This document shows positions 46,301 through 57,034 of a stretch of 64,000 bases of DNA, in pieces. Where the stretch lies: the NCBI GenBank assembly GCA_001599815.1, contig BCIA01000001.1, forward strand, positions 4,840,934 through 4,904,933, read 5' to 3'. The notes beneath the pieces were generated by a model that saw only the letters and a program-made list of their open reading frames with translations, was not told the origin of the DNA and did not search any database. Every line of letters starts with the position of its first letter. Position 1 is the first letter of the stretch. The stretch comes from Furcasterigmium furcatum (lineage: Eukaryota; Ascomycota; Sordariomycetes; Glomerellales; Plectosphaerellaceae). The translations under genes were made by a program, and so were the position numbers.

Positions 46301-48356
46301 GGAGTATCTCACGACTGAGGTCGTCAAGATTTTTGAGATAACATATCCTGGAATCAAGGAGCAATGGGGCCGGCTGTCTCTGACATGGGCGACATCGTGT
46401 CCCGTTCGCCATCTTGCCTGCCGGTCCTTCCAGATTTTCCGCTGTGTCCTGACATCTCTCGACCAGTACATGCTCGGCGATATGCTGGCACGACTTTCAA
46501 ATACTATCGCGGATGAGGACACAGAGATCCAGGCATTCGCAATGGAAATCTTGACAACGCTCAAGACCCTCATTGGCAAGCTGGAATCGGAGGATCTCCT
46601 GGGTTTCCCGCAGCTCTTCTGGACGACATGTGCTTGTCTGGAGTCGATCAACGAGCGCGAATTCCTGGAGACGGTGGAGATCTTGAACGAATTCCTCGCC
46701 AAGGTTGACTTCCACTCGCCCCACGCCCGAGCCATGCTGCTCGAAGGTCAGCCGGAGAGATGGACCGGTGGTTTCGAGGGTCTGCAGACGCTGCTGTACA
46801 AGGGTCTGAGATCTTCGGTATGTCTGGACGCTACGCTGGACACCATCAACAAACTGGTGCAGCTGCCCGATGATGAGCTCACCGGCGATGATTCCCGCCT
46901 GTTCTTCGCTTTGCTGGCCCATCTGCCCCGGTTCTTACAGGAGATGGAGAAAGAAACACCGAGCACAGAGGCTATGGAGTCGGCGGAGATCTTTTGCGCT
47001 GTTGCCGAAGCCAATGGCTTCGGCACCGTTGCAGAAGTCCTCGAAGGGTATGTCGCGTTGCGGTATCATCGCGATGCGAGAGAGTTCCTGGCACAGCTCT
47101 TTGCGGCGTTGCGGGACTTCTTCCTGCCCAAGCTGGAATTCAAGATGATCGTCTTCTTGATGGCCATGCTCACCAACTCCGTTCCGTGGATGAAGATCAA
47201 GACGATGGACATTCTCAGCGCAGTTATTCCCGAAGTGGACATGCGGAGGCCCGAGCTGGCTGGACACGGGTCCGACCTGATCTCCCCGCTTCTGCGCATG
47301 CTCCAGACGGAATACTGCATGGAAGCCTTGCAGGTTCTGGACAACATCATGACCATGTCTGGGAGTGCCATGGACAAGCAGCATCTTCGCATGAGCATGA
47401 CGCGATCCACATCCAAGACCATACGGAAGGAGTACGAGCGAACACAAAGCTTGTTCGGTATTCCTGAAGCATCTGGCTGGGCCATTCCGATACCCGCGAC
47501 CAAGACGGACGCGACTCGCGCCAACATCCATGCAGCCTTTTACATGTGCCAGAGTCCGGAACACGTCATGACGGATGTGACGCCGACCCCAGAGGTCGAG
47601 TTCCACGCCGATGAGTTCTCGTACGGTTATTTCCCTCCGGGAGATCGAACAGACACGATGATGTCGGACGACACGAGGACGCATGGTCAGATGGGGGACA
47701 TTGTCAACAAATTGGACAGCCTGGACGACTTCTTCGACGATCTCGGTGCGAGCCCACCAGCCAGCGAGGGCCGCTCCTCCAAGACAATCACGGAATTCAA
47801 CCCGGATGCCTACGAGACCGGCGCACAGCTGTACGATGAACAGATCCTTCCGATTCTCCATCAAGCCTCAGATAACACCACGTTCCAAAATGGGTTTGCA
47901 GACAACAAACCTCCCGCCGCAAGTCGCGAGCCTTCCTCCGCCAACACCATGAACCCAGGTGCGTTCAGTGCCGCTGCTACATCGCGTCCGTCGTTACACT
48001 CTCGGTCTATCACGTCTCCGTCGGCACCTGCCTCATATTACCCACACATCAGCGAATTCACCTCGGACGACGAGTACACCGAGGATGTGTTCTCAGACGC
48101 AGATGATGAGCGCCCAAACACCGGCAATGGCGAAAGCTCCTTCTCGCTGGAGAACATGATCCGTCCCATCGCACACACCACCCGGACAGGAATGCGGCGG
48201 CTCACGGGCGGCCGCACTCGCGAGAATGATCGGTCTCGAGAGTTATTCCGGGCAGAACGGGCTGCTCCCCCGGCACCGATGCCGAAGCTGCCAGCAAACT
48301 TGTTCCCGCCCAAGCAGGGCCAACAACCGCCGTCGCCAAAGGGCGATATGGTATGA
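40330..48356 (+). CDS. TAO3: Cell morphogenesis protein Tao3/Pag1 (Furry/Mor2 family)
   Basis: Giant HEAT/ARM-like scaffold of the RAM/MOR network, which activates the NDR kinase Cbk1/Orb6/Cot1 for polarised growth and septation. About 2575 residues. Exons: 40330-40333, 40575-41293 and 41352-48356. The intron 41294-41351 has a clear GCTAAC branch and joins GEYALHVLFTS to FIAQAEEKLNDCI, the conserved start of the Furry N domain. The frame upstream has no in-frame ATG until about 40985, so I place the start in a 4-nt exon, ATG G|GTTAGT, spliced to TA GCT CCG; this 5' end is inferred. The conserved body covers about residues 240-2200. The last 300 residues are acidic, Ser-rich and variable. Confidence 0.88.
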
Positions 48357-48842
48357 TGAATCGCATCGCAGGACACGATCCTACACCACCACATCTCTTC
48401 CGCAAAAGACATCCCGTATCGCGTTGGATGCAATAATCTACTTGGGAGGAAAGGACCTACAGGCCTACAATATATGCAGAGATTTCGGGTATGCACATAC
48501 CGCGACGAGTGGACTCGCAACTTTGAGTCATTAGACGAGGGGTGGGCATGAGTTGTCCGCCCCGAAACATGGAGGATGTTCAGGAGCATTGGACTTGGAT
48601 AGCATGTCTTTGCTTGGTTAGATGTCACCAAGTGGAGTCTTTCAGAGGCAGCATTAGTATCAGCTGAAGTAATCGTTTGATTCGATTCAAGAACTGTGAG
48701 ACCAACCCTAGTAGACAGACTCCCGAACCCATCACTCCGCGTGACCCCGAGTGCAAAATGAATAAACGCCAGGCTTGCGTTGACCGTGGCCAACATGCCA
48801 AATATGGATGTTCTATCGCTAGCAGCGCACGGAAAAGGTGGT
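48357..48842. other. Convergent intergenic region, TAO3 and DIB1
   Basis: 486 bp of facing 3' ends. Nothing recognisable beyond likely 3' UTRs. Confidence 0.45.
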
Positions 48843-49553
48843 CTAGTAGCGGTGCCGCGTGGAGTAGTCCTTGGGACTGACAACCAGACCGCGGCCCTTC
48901 TTCGCGCCGCGGTAGACGGTCTCGATGATGTCGATGAGTTCTTGTTTGTCCTCGAGGACGAAATTTAGCTTGTTGTTGTCGCCGGTGCCGAGATCGATCA
49001 TCATGTGCTTGTTTCGGAAGAAGAACATGACTGTGCAGGGGTCGTAGAGCTCGTACTGTTGGGGAGGAGGGTGTCAGTTGGTATCGAGCATGGTGAGGGG
49101 AGGGGGACGTACGAGCTGGTTGAAGTCGGGTACGATGTCGATGTCGCAGACGTATCTGGGAGGAGTAAGCGAGAGCATATGGGATCGAAGGGAGGCGGGC
49201 GTACATGACGGCGAAGTTCTTCACCTTGTCCTGGCTGTGACAGAAGGTCAGTGTCTTGAGGTGCCATTCGGAGGGAATTGAGGAGACGAACATCTTCCAG
49301 AGGACTTCATCTTGTGCGGCGCAGGCGGGATCGGCGTCTCTTCCGAAGCGGATCTGTTCGTATAGTACGTTAGCCAGGCATGTTTCTAGGCTCAAAGGGG
49401 TTGCGCATACCACGACGAGTCGCTCTTCTTCGGAGAGGATGGCTTGGTCCTGGATGGAGAGGTCAGTACCCATGCAGACACGTGGGGGAGGGAGAGAGTA
49501 GGACATACGACGTGCCAGCCGCTGTTTAGATGTGTGAGGACAACAGAACCCAT
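48843..49553 (-). CDS. DIB1: U5 snRNP/tri-snRNP protein Dib1 (thioredoxin-like U5-15kD)
   Basis: Essential tri-snRNP protein with a thioredoxin fold that holds back spliceosome activation. Six exons: 49553-49509, 49449-49411, 49353-49288, 49230-49205, 49155-49113 and 49055-48843. They give exactly 143 residues, the length conserved from yeast to man. Sequence runs MGSVVLTHLNSGWHV, DQAILSEEERLVV, IRFGRDADPAC, KVKNFAVIYVCDID, then YELYDPCTVMFFFRNKHMMI and GLVVSPKDYSTRHRY. The third intron (49287-49231) has a weak GTCTCC donor, is 57 nt and has no in-frame stop. I call it an intron because removing it aligns DEVLWKMF-DKVKNF perfectly with the family. Shares a 288-bp promoter with URB1. Confidence 0.96.
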
Positions 49554-49841
49554 GTTGGCAAACGCTAGAACACAGAATCGAGAAAGTCGCAACGAGGTGG
49601 GCAGGCAGAGAAGTTATCCCGAGTCCCCAAGTGACGTTGGAGGGGCAGCAAAAGCTCAACCCCACCGAAAGAGCGCTCCATAGTTACCCGTTCACGCTAG
49701 TCCAATCTCGGCTTATCGGAATGGCGGTGATGTCAGGCAGAACTTTTATTTTCCTGCAACGACCCGAGATCATTCATCGCTGCAGAGTTATTAGCGGCTT
49801 TGCTGTTTGCACTCTCATCCTTCACTCATACAACCCACGCC

Positions 49842-52800
49842 ATGCCGAAACGACGAACCCGCGAGGCTGACGGCCAGACTCAGACACACAAGAGGCAGAG
49901 GGTCGTTCACGAGGCTCCTACCTCTGAGGAGATCGTCAATGGCCGGCATTTGCGCGAGCTCTTGACTTTCGATCAAGATCTGAAGAGGGCGCGGCATGGT
50001 AAGACACCTTTACTTTAGGATGAGGAGTATTTGCTCACAGCCTTTAGGCCTTCAGTCCCTCAAGCTCTTTTTGGATGGCTTTACTTCGGAACCGGGCACC
50101 CAAGCCCAGAAACGGACATTTCTGAAGGAGTATCTCGAGTCCGCGCAACCACGCGTCGCCAGCGAAGATGCGGTCTTTCTTCCAGACATCATGGAGATGT
50201 GGGCATTCGGCTCCCAGGTTCACAATGACGGCATCACGTCCGCAGTTCCCGCAGTTCTCGCGCTTCTTCTGCAGGTCATCTCCGGCTCTTTCGACCTTGT
50301 CTCTCACGCCAAGGGCCTTGGGCAGACGCTGCTCCAGGAACGTCAGCTGAAGCTGATCTCACGGAATCTCGGCGCATCCAAGGGTAGCGCATACATCATT
50401 TCTCCGACGTTACGACTGCTACGAGAGATTGCGTCGGTGGATGGCGGCGCATTGGCCAAAAGGTTGTTCCGTTCGAGAGATTCCACGTTCTCTTCCTTTG
50501 CTCGGAATCTCGAGGTCAGGAACTCTGGAGACGGCGTCGAGGACCCGACGAAACCATCAGTGCGGACGAATGCGATCAAGCTGCTGCTTGTCTGTCTCAA
50601 GTTCCTTCCCGCCGAGGCGAAGAAGGAGCTCTTGACTCTGAAGGAGGTCATGTCGCATCTGACCTTTTTACTGAAGGACGACCCAGCATACCTCATCTTG
50701 GACATGCTGGATACCCTAAAGAAGCATGTCCTTATGGATGACAAGGTGCCTAGAGAGATCAAGTTCCGGACCTTCAACACCAAGACCCTGGACCGACTCT
50801 CCGGGCTTTACACCTATAAACACGACGAGGAGGTGGAAGGCAGGCCTTCCGTGCGGGAAGCACTTCATGCGTTCCTGGTATATGTCTGCACCACTCCTGG
50901 AGCCGGCATCTTGTACACCGGTACTAGCATGTATCCCAAGGATCTCGAGGACGAAGCGACCCAGGAGGTAAAGGACTCGGACGACTTTGCGCTGGAACGA
51001 GCCGGCTGGATGGACAGCTACACGGATGAGGTGCCTGTGGCGAACTTTGCCCTGGACGAGTTCATCCTCAAACTTCGGCCATGGTCCAATATCAAGCACA
51101 GCGAGCTGCTGGTGTCAATTTTCGAAACTGCGCCTGAACTCGTTGCCAGCTACTTCCTCGCGAACAAGTCCTTCTCGTTCGAGCCAAAGCTGTCGATGAC
51201 TTGGATCGGCTACGCTGCCTTCATCTTCAACACTGTTCAGCTGCCTCTGCCCAAATATTTCGGAAACAAGTCAAGCTACCGTAGGGTGCCGCCCCCGACC
51301 ACGATTGTGCTGGACAACATCCTTCCTCTTCCGCTCAAGCAGAAGGACTTGTCACGGAGCCTGTCTAACAAGTCTAACCTCATTTCGTTCTTTGCCGTCC
51401 GGATCCTAGTGCTGGCTCTGGAAAAGATGAAGAAAGCACTCCAGATGCACCACGAGGCAGCTGGGTCGAACAACGTCGTCTGGGAGGCCGCGAGCCGGAA
51501 ACTGATCGACCAACTGTCCCAGAGAATACCCGACATGAAGGACGTCATCAACTGCTACAAGGCGACGCCGGAGGACAATGTCCTCCAGCGTGAGGCCTCG
51601 AGCCGGCTGCTTTTGCTATACTACGAGGTCGTCCCCCAGATGGCATTGATGGCCAACTTTGACGTCTCATCGTCGCTTCTCGAGGCCCTCGGCCGCCTCG
51701 ACAAACAAAGGGAAGATCCACAGGACCAGGCTCTGGGTCTGATCGAGCTGGAAAACCTCTTGTCCATTGCAGGATACTCTCCTGGTATGCGATGGTTCTC
51801 CAAAGCGGATGGTTTGAGTGCCTCGCCATTTATCGCACTTCTGCGTGTCTTCGCCACGACACCGCAGGGTTCGTCCTTGACGCGGGTCAAAGAGGTGCTC
51901 GAGTTTGTGGCCACGCAAAACCAGCTGGTCCTCACTGGCACCGGTCTGGGGCTGCTCTTCCGCGTCGCGCAAGAGACGCGAAAGCAGAACCTGGACATTG
52001 TCTGGTCCTTCCTCGACAACTGCGCAAACCGTTGCGCGAGCTCGCCCCTCAAGTACCTCGATCTGATGGAGGAGGTTGCAGCCACTGAGCTGGAAGGCTC
52101 GTCCGACAAGCAGCCCGTCAGCCTGGTTCTTGTTGCCATGGCCGAGCAGCTCCCCTTCGCTGTCAAGACAGCCGACGCAACAAGCGCCGACGTTCTTGTC
52201 AAGGCGCTATCATCGTTCCTCGGCTATGCCAAATCAGCGAAGGAAGACGGCAATATTATCGAACTTCTAGCCAAGAAGATGAACGATGCGCTTTCCACCG
52301 CGAATGTCGAGCCTAAAGTCAAACCTCGCTTCAAGGCAGCCGTGGAGCCTGCATCTGCGTCCAAAGGTGTTGTCAAGGTCAAGGCGGCCGGTGCTGCAAC
52401 CTCTGGACACAAACAGCTGGATGCCAGCGGGCTCGCACTTGTGCTAGATGAGCCAGTTTCACCAGAGGAGGACAACTCAGCGCTCGTTAAATGGGCGTCC
52501 AAGACCGTGGATGATCTCGTGGACGGGTCGTACATCCCAGCGTTGATGCGACTCCTTTGGTCTGAACACGCAAGCATCCGGCAGGAGGCACTCACGAACC
52601 TGTTGAAGATGGCAGCCAAGATCAAGGAGTCATCTTACGAGGAGAAAGATCAAGTGTGGCTCCTGTTGTCCGAGCTGGCGGAGTCGTCAAGGCCCGTCGT
52701 CATGCGCGGCCCTGTTCCGTCGCCTCTGGTGGCTTTTGCCATTCACTCGCTCGATGTGCTGAAGAACCCCCTTCACTGCCTGTATGGCAAGGCCAACACA

Positions 52801-53277
52801 TACCTGACGAAAGGGCCGATCTGGGCGACAGACAAGGTGCCCTTGGCCCACGACATCTTCCACGGCGAGCCCTCGGAGGACGACAGGTACTACACGGAAA
52901 TCAGCTGGCTCCTGTCCTATCTCCTGGACGCCCTCCGCACCCCGGCAGATCTGACTGTCTTCCACCAGAAGAAGTGGTTTGAGAAGATCCTGGCGTTGGC
53001 CGGCAACCCCTACCTGAGGGTGAACCTGACGAACAGGATACTGAAGATCGTGTACCGTGCCACGAGCATCACCGGAGGAAGCACGACACTTGTGACCCGT
53101 TTTGGGGTTCTGAGCTGGCTCGATGCGCAGGAGGCGAGCTGCCAGGGCCGCGACGAGGAGGCGGCGGTGCTCCTGCGAGCCTTGAAGCGCCGTGTCTGGG
53201 AGACCTGTGACCAGGAGAGGGTGGCGACCTGGAGCAAGCAGGGCGTTCCTCGGTCCATGGCCGAGGAGGCTGCCTAG
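49842..53277 (+). CDS. URB1: Ribosome biogenesis protein Urb1/Npa1
   Basis: Nucleolar helical-repeat scaffold of the earliest pre-60S particle, needed for 27S pre-rRNA processing and stability; works with Dbp6, Npa2 and Rsa3 (family knowledge). 1128 residues from exons 49842-49998 and 50048-53277; the 49-nt intron joins RARH-GLQSLKLFLDGF. The N-terminus is basic (MPKRRTREAD, HKRQR), a likely nucleolar signal. The Npa1 domain is recognisable in PDIMEMWAFGSQVHNDGI, FDLVSHAKGLGQTLLQE, ISPTLRLLREIASVDGG and FRSRDSTFSSFARNL. The C-terminal homology (about 750-1100) includes AFAIHSLDVLKNPLHCLYGKA. Shorter than yeast Urb1, as usual in filamentous fungi. Confidence 0.93.
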
Positions 53278-53452
53278 TTTGGCGGATATCACCTTGTTTG
53301 TCTTGAACATGCTGCATTAGAGGCGTTCGGGGGGACATATCGAGCGGAAGGCACGAGGAACCAAAAGCGATATTGAGCAATTCATGTGGGCAGGCATTAG
53401 CAGTGCTACCATCTGGCGAAAAATATCATTGAATTCATGTGAAAGAACGCGT

Positions 53453-54559
53453 CTATGGCTGTGATCTCATCGCCCGGCTGACACACACGTTCGGCACCTC
53501 GATGACTTGCGTGGCATTCATGCTTCCGCCGCGGTAAGCATACGTGAAAGTACCACCCCATCCGCTCGCGGCAGCGCCGTGATTGCCGTCCTTGTCGACG
53601 ACGACTATGCCGCTCGCAACGGCAGGGTACTTGCGAACCATGCGTAGAACGGCATCGGTGGCGGCCTGCTTGGGAGTCATGCCGTTGCGCAGGTTCTCGA
53701 CAGCCTGGTAGCAGGGGAGGAAGCGCATCATGACGTCCCCGTCGCCCGTGGCACCGCACGCGCCGACATCGCCGTCGACGTAAGACCCGGAGCCGGTGAT
53801 GGGGCCGTCGCCGACACGGCCGGGGACCTTGAAGGAGGCGCCGTTGGTGGATGTGCCGGCGGCCATGATGCCGCTGGCGCTGATAGCCGTGAGGGAGATG
53901 GTATCGTGGCTCGCCTGGGCAGAGTTGGGGGCGATGAGGTCAAAGTAGCCGGGGGAGGTCGAGTCGAGTGCCACGGGTTCGTACGGACCGCAGCTCTCGG
54001 AGGGATCGGGGGAGACGTTTTGGCGGTAGTTGGGCTGGCAGGCGTTGGTGCGCCAGCCTTCACAGCGGGCGAGGGTGGCCTCGGTGGTGAGGTTTTCTTC
54101 CCGGAAGCCATTGGCGAGGGCAAACTCTGTGGCGAAGTCGCCGGCGAGAAGAGTATGAGAGGTGCGCTCGAGAACGGCGCGGGCCACGCCGATCGCGTTC
54201 TTGATGCGGCGGAGGGCGGCAACGGCACCGGACTTCATGGTGACGCCGTCCATGATCATGGCATCGAGGGTTGTCTCGCACCGCTCGTCAGGGGCGCCGC
54301 CGTATCCCACGGAGCCATCGCACTGGTTGGCTTCACAGATGGAGCAGCCGATCTCGACGGCGTCGAGAGGGGAGACTGGCGAGGAAGAACGGGCGAGGGC
54401 CTCAAATGCCCCGTCCGTGGCTGCAACGAAAGGGCCGCCCCATGTGTTTATCACCATGGGCAGCCCGGGAGACGAGCCATCCTGATGCTGTGCGGCGACG
54501 GTGAGGGCAAGGAGGGAGGTGAGGACGGCCGAGGCCGGGACGGCGGTGCGGACCGGCAT
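53453..54559 (-). CDS. Secreted glycosylasparaginase (N4-(GlcNAc)-asparaginase family)
   Basis: N-terminal-nucleophile hydrolase that cleaves the GlcNAc-Asn bond during glycoprotein turnover. Intronless, 368 residues. Residues 1-23 form a signal peptide (VLTSLLALTVAAQ), so it is secreted or vacuolar. The autoproteolysis site is ASHD|TISL; Thr220 would become the catalytic N-terminus of the beta chain. The substrate-binding GDGPITGSGSYVD (250-262) and GACGATGDGD (266-275) match the family, and IGCSICE and GSVGYGG mark the alpha chain. All expected residues are present, and sequons such as NLT and NAT occur. An isoaspartyl peptidase or plain asparaginase is less likely given the HDTI and GDGPI motifs. 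Its stop is 175 bp from the convergent URB1 stop. Confidence 0.92.
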   Translation of the reverse strand: MPVRTAVPASAVLTSLLALTVAAQHQDGSSPGLPMVINTWGGPFVAATDGAFEALARSSSPVSPLDAVEIGCSICEANQCDGSVGYGGAPDERCETTLDAMIMDGVTMKSGAVAALRRIKNAIGVARAVLERTSHTLLAGDFATEFALANGFREENLTTEATLARCEGWRTNACQPNYRQNVSPDPSESCGPYEPVALDSTSPGYFDLIAPNSAQASHDTISLTAISASGIMAAGTSTNGASFKVPGRVGDGPITGSGSYVDGDVGACGATGDGDVMMRFLPCYQAVENLRNGMTPKQAATDAVLRMVRKYPAVASGIVVVDKDGNHGAAASGWGGTFTYAYRGGSMNATQVIEVPNVCVSRAMRSQP

Positions 54560-55220
54560 CGCGAGCGTTGAGCGGCTGTCGGAGGCGTGGATGAGACAGA
54601 GAAAAGGAACAGCGAAGGTCTCCTTTCTCAGCTTCGATACCCGAGGAACGACTCAGCAAAGAAATGAACGACAGGAAGACATGGTCGATGGCAGTGATGG
54701 CCTTCTTAAGCAGCACAACACAGACAGACACCTTCCGTTATGGTGCAAGTCGAAAGTCGGACGGACCGGGACCGGGGCCACGGACGTGGCGCAGGGGCTA
54801 TGATGATGACCGCCGAAAGCTACCCCGCGGCACGGACAGGACAGGACAGGGGAACGAACTTATCTCTCGGTCGTGTCGGGGTAACAAAGTGAACGTTGCA
54901 CCGAATTGCTGTTCAGTCAAGGATAAGGAGAGGGGAATGAGGGGCATGCTGATCCCTGAATTGCATTTCAACCTTCCTTTCCGAGTCAAAGTCCCAGGAG
55001 GCAGGGCAGACAAGGGCAGGGCAGCGGAGATAAGTTGGTCAGAGCTGCCAACTTTGACTCGGCCGTTGGATCCTTGATGAGCCATGGAGAGTCAAGAGGT
55101 CAAGATTCGGTTCATTGGAGAGATATGAGCCTGGGAGAGGAGAAATAATGCCGCTTGCTGTCTGTCCATCCATGTCCAACAAGCCTCTCGCGACGCCCAA
55201 ACGCCGTACCATCACTGGCT
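54560..55220. promoter_or_regulatory. Intergenic region upstream of glycosylasparaginase
   Basis: 661 bp between the carrier's 3' end and the glycosylasparaginase start. A short GGACA tandem lies near 54834-54850. No gene seen. Confidence 0.35.
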
Positions 55221-56609
55221 CTAATTGAGCAGAATATCATACCCGTCCCTGCTGATCCGCACCTCGTCACTCTTGAGCCCGTACTTCCGTCGGAATAGCT
55301 CAAATATGATCAGGCCGGCACTGGTGCTTGGCACCTGGCGGACTGTGTTCCACCAAAACCCTCGATATAACCAGTTCTTCAACGTACGCCCTTCCGATGC
55401 CGCGGTTGATGCACATTCTGCCCAGGTTTCTTGGTAGGCGTGATAGTACGCTCTAAACATGCGCCAGTTATGTCTTCGCTTCGGCGCGTCTTCTCCTATA
55501 GGCCTCGTGGCCCCGCTGTGTCGCAGTTTCGCAGCCTTCTCATCGAGCTCCTCCAGACGGTCCCAGTGCTCGACCTGAAAGTGTGTGAGGGGATGAATGA
55601 CGACCTGCTGAGCGAAGGAAGCCGTGACGCCCGCGAGCAGCAGGAACATGGGCTCGATGGAGTAGTGCGGCTTGATGACGAGCGGGAGGCCATCGCCGGA
55701 AGCTGTGCGTGGAGGCCGCCGCATGGCCAGGAGGTTGACTATGTCCTCGTTCAAGTCCCCGTAATACCAGGTCACGAACCGGTAGTAGCCCTGCGCTTTG
55801 ACATATTCGAAGGTGCTGAAGAAGATGGCGCTCCCCAGACTGTCCTTCACCAACGACAGGCCGAAGCCGGCAAATATGCCGCGGAGACCAATCTCTCTCA
55901 GCTTCTCGGCGCTGAACGCCCACATGCTCCTCGGTTTGCCGGACGCGCCGTCTGGCATGATATCCTTGTGGTCGAACCGAGCTTGGATCGCGTCGAGTGG
56001 CGCAGCCACGAAGCTCTGCAGGCCGCCCGCCAGCAGACCGGCCGTGAAGGTTTGCATGGGCTCCGGCGGCGGATACACCATCTTACTTGCTTTGCCGCTC
56101 TCCTCGTGCAGTCGTCCCAGAATCTGGAGGTAGCTGGTGTAGAGCACCGCGCCCACGCCGACGTTGGCGATGAGAGGAGGAAGGATCTGGTGAGGCAGGA
56201 CGCTCCAACCATGATGCCGAACGGCGGACGTGACCACGCCAGGCGTCGTGCTCCTCATCCACGTCCATGCTGTCCTCAAGCCGTTGCCTAGTCGTGAGTC
56301 GGACTTTGATGCCTCGGCGGCGAGCTGAGCCGCGCGGAGTTCCGTCTGCGTCTGATGGACAGAGCGAGCCCAAGCAAGGTAGTCGACGCGGGTTCGGAAG
56401 AAGGCCTTGACGGGAGCACGGAAGTAGAAGGCCATGACCTGGGCACTGAGGGCGCGGATGCCTGCGGCCGAGGCAGCGGTTGCGGCGTTGTTGCGCGGGT
56501 TCTTGTCTGGGAGGAGGTCACTGGGGACGGCGGGCAGGATGCCCGTGACGGGAGCTGTTCCGGGCTCCCAGCCGGGGGGGAATTCGTCGTCACCGCGACG
56601 GGAAGCCAT
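55221..56609 (-). CDS. Divergent mitochondrial carrier family protein
   Basis: Intronless, 462 residues, longer than the usual about 300 for inner-membrane solute carriers. The first about 110 residues have no carrier signature. One clear carrier repeat is FTAGLLAGGLQSFVAAPLDAIQARFD (about residues 188-213) with the Px[DE]xxxxR signature, followed by GLRGIFAGFGLSLVKDSLGSAIFFSTFEYVK. A degenerate repeat reads GVTASFAQQVVIHPLTHFQVEHW. The final part, RTLKNWLYRGFWWNTVRQVPSTSAGLIIFELFRRKYG, is again carrier-like. Missing canonical charged residues in repeats 1 and 3 suggest a specialised or non-classical member. Substrate unknown. Divergent from RFA2. Confidence 0.78.
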   Translation of the reverse strand: MASRRGDDEFPPGWEPGTAPVTGILPAVPSDLLPDKNPRNNAATAASAAGIRALSAQVMAFYFRAPVKAFFRTRVDYLAWARSVHQTQTELRAAQLAAEASKSDSRLGNGLRTAWTWMRSTTPGVVTSAVRHHGWSVLPHQILPPLIANVGVGAVLYTSYLQILGRLHEESGKASKMVYPPPEPMQTFTAGLLAGGLQSFVAAPLDAIQARFDHKDIMPDGASGKPRSMWAFSAEKLREIGLRGIFAGFGLSLVKDSLGSAIFFSTFEYVKAQGYYRFVTWYYGDLNEDIVNLLAMRRPPRTASGDGLPLVIKPHYSIEPMFLLLAGVTASFAQQVVIHPLTHFQVEHWDRLEELDEKAAKLRHSGATRPIGEDAPKRRHNWRMFRAYYHAYQETWAECASTAASEGRTLKNWLYRGFWWNTVRQVPSTSAGLIIFELFRRKYGLKSDEVRISRDGYDILLN

Positions 56610-57034
56610 GGCTTTCCCTGGTCATGGTCGCCAGGCTCTGAGAGGACTAGTCGGTGGTGTTGTAGATGATGTTGACCAGAAACATTTTCAAGCTTGAGCG
56701 AGCAACCTGATGGGACCCTGGTTAACCGCTGTCGATCACTGCCGGCAACCCGAAGTCCCACTGACCAGGCCCCGTTAAGCGCATGGCGGGTCAGCAAGTG
56801 GCTGGTTTACAGCGCCCGTCCCCTAATTGCTACAGTGCCTTCAGTGGGGAGCTCGTTCTGGTGATGTCTCGCTTACTCAGCAGTCTCCCGAGCGCACCTC
56901 ACGGTTCAGGCAGCTGCCACCCACCAGTGACGCGGGGCAACTTTCAATTAAAACTAACAGTCGCGTCTTGTCTCCAAAGACGCGTCTCCCTCCACCAACA
57001 TCCCACCTCACCACCACATCGACCTGCTGCAGTC
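56610..57034. promoter_or_regulatory. Divergent carrier/RFA2 promoter with MCB-like boxes
   Basis: 425 bp. ACGCGT at 56980-56985 lies inside the palindrome AGACGCGTCT (56978-56987), 55 bp before the RFA2 start. ACGCG at 56930-56934 and TCGCGT at 56961-56966 are partial matches. MluI cell-cycle boxes bound by MBF drive replication genes at G1/S in yeasts, RPA genes included, so this fits RFA2. Confidence 0.6.

Noticed and set aside
49231..49287. Reading the DIB1 intron 3 segment as coding (19 extra residues)
   Set aside because: Removing it restores the exact 143-residue conserved length and the DEVLWKMF-DKVKNF alignment, so it is treated as an intron despite its weak donor.
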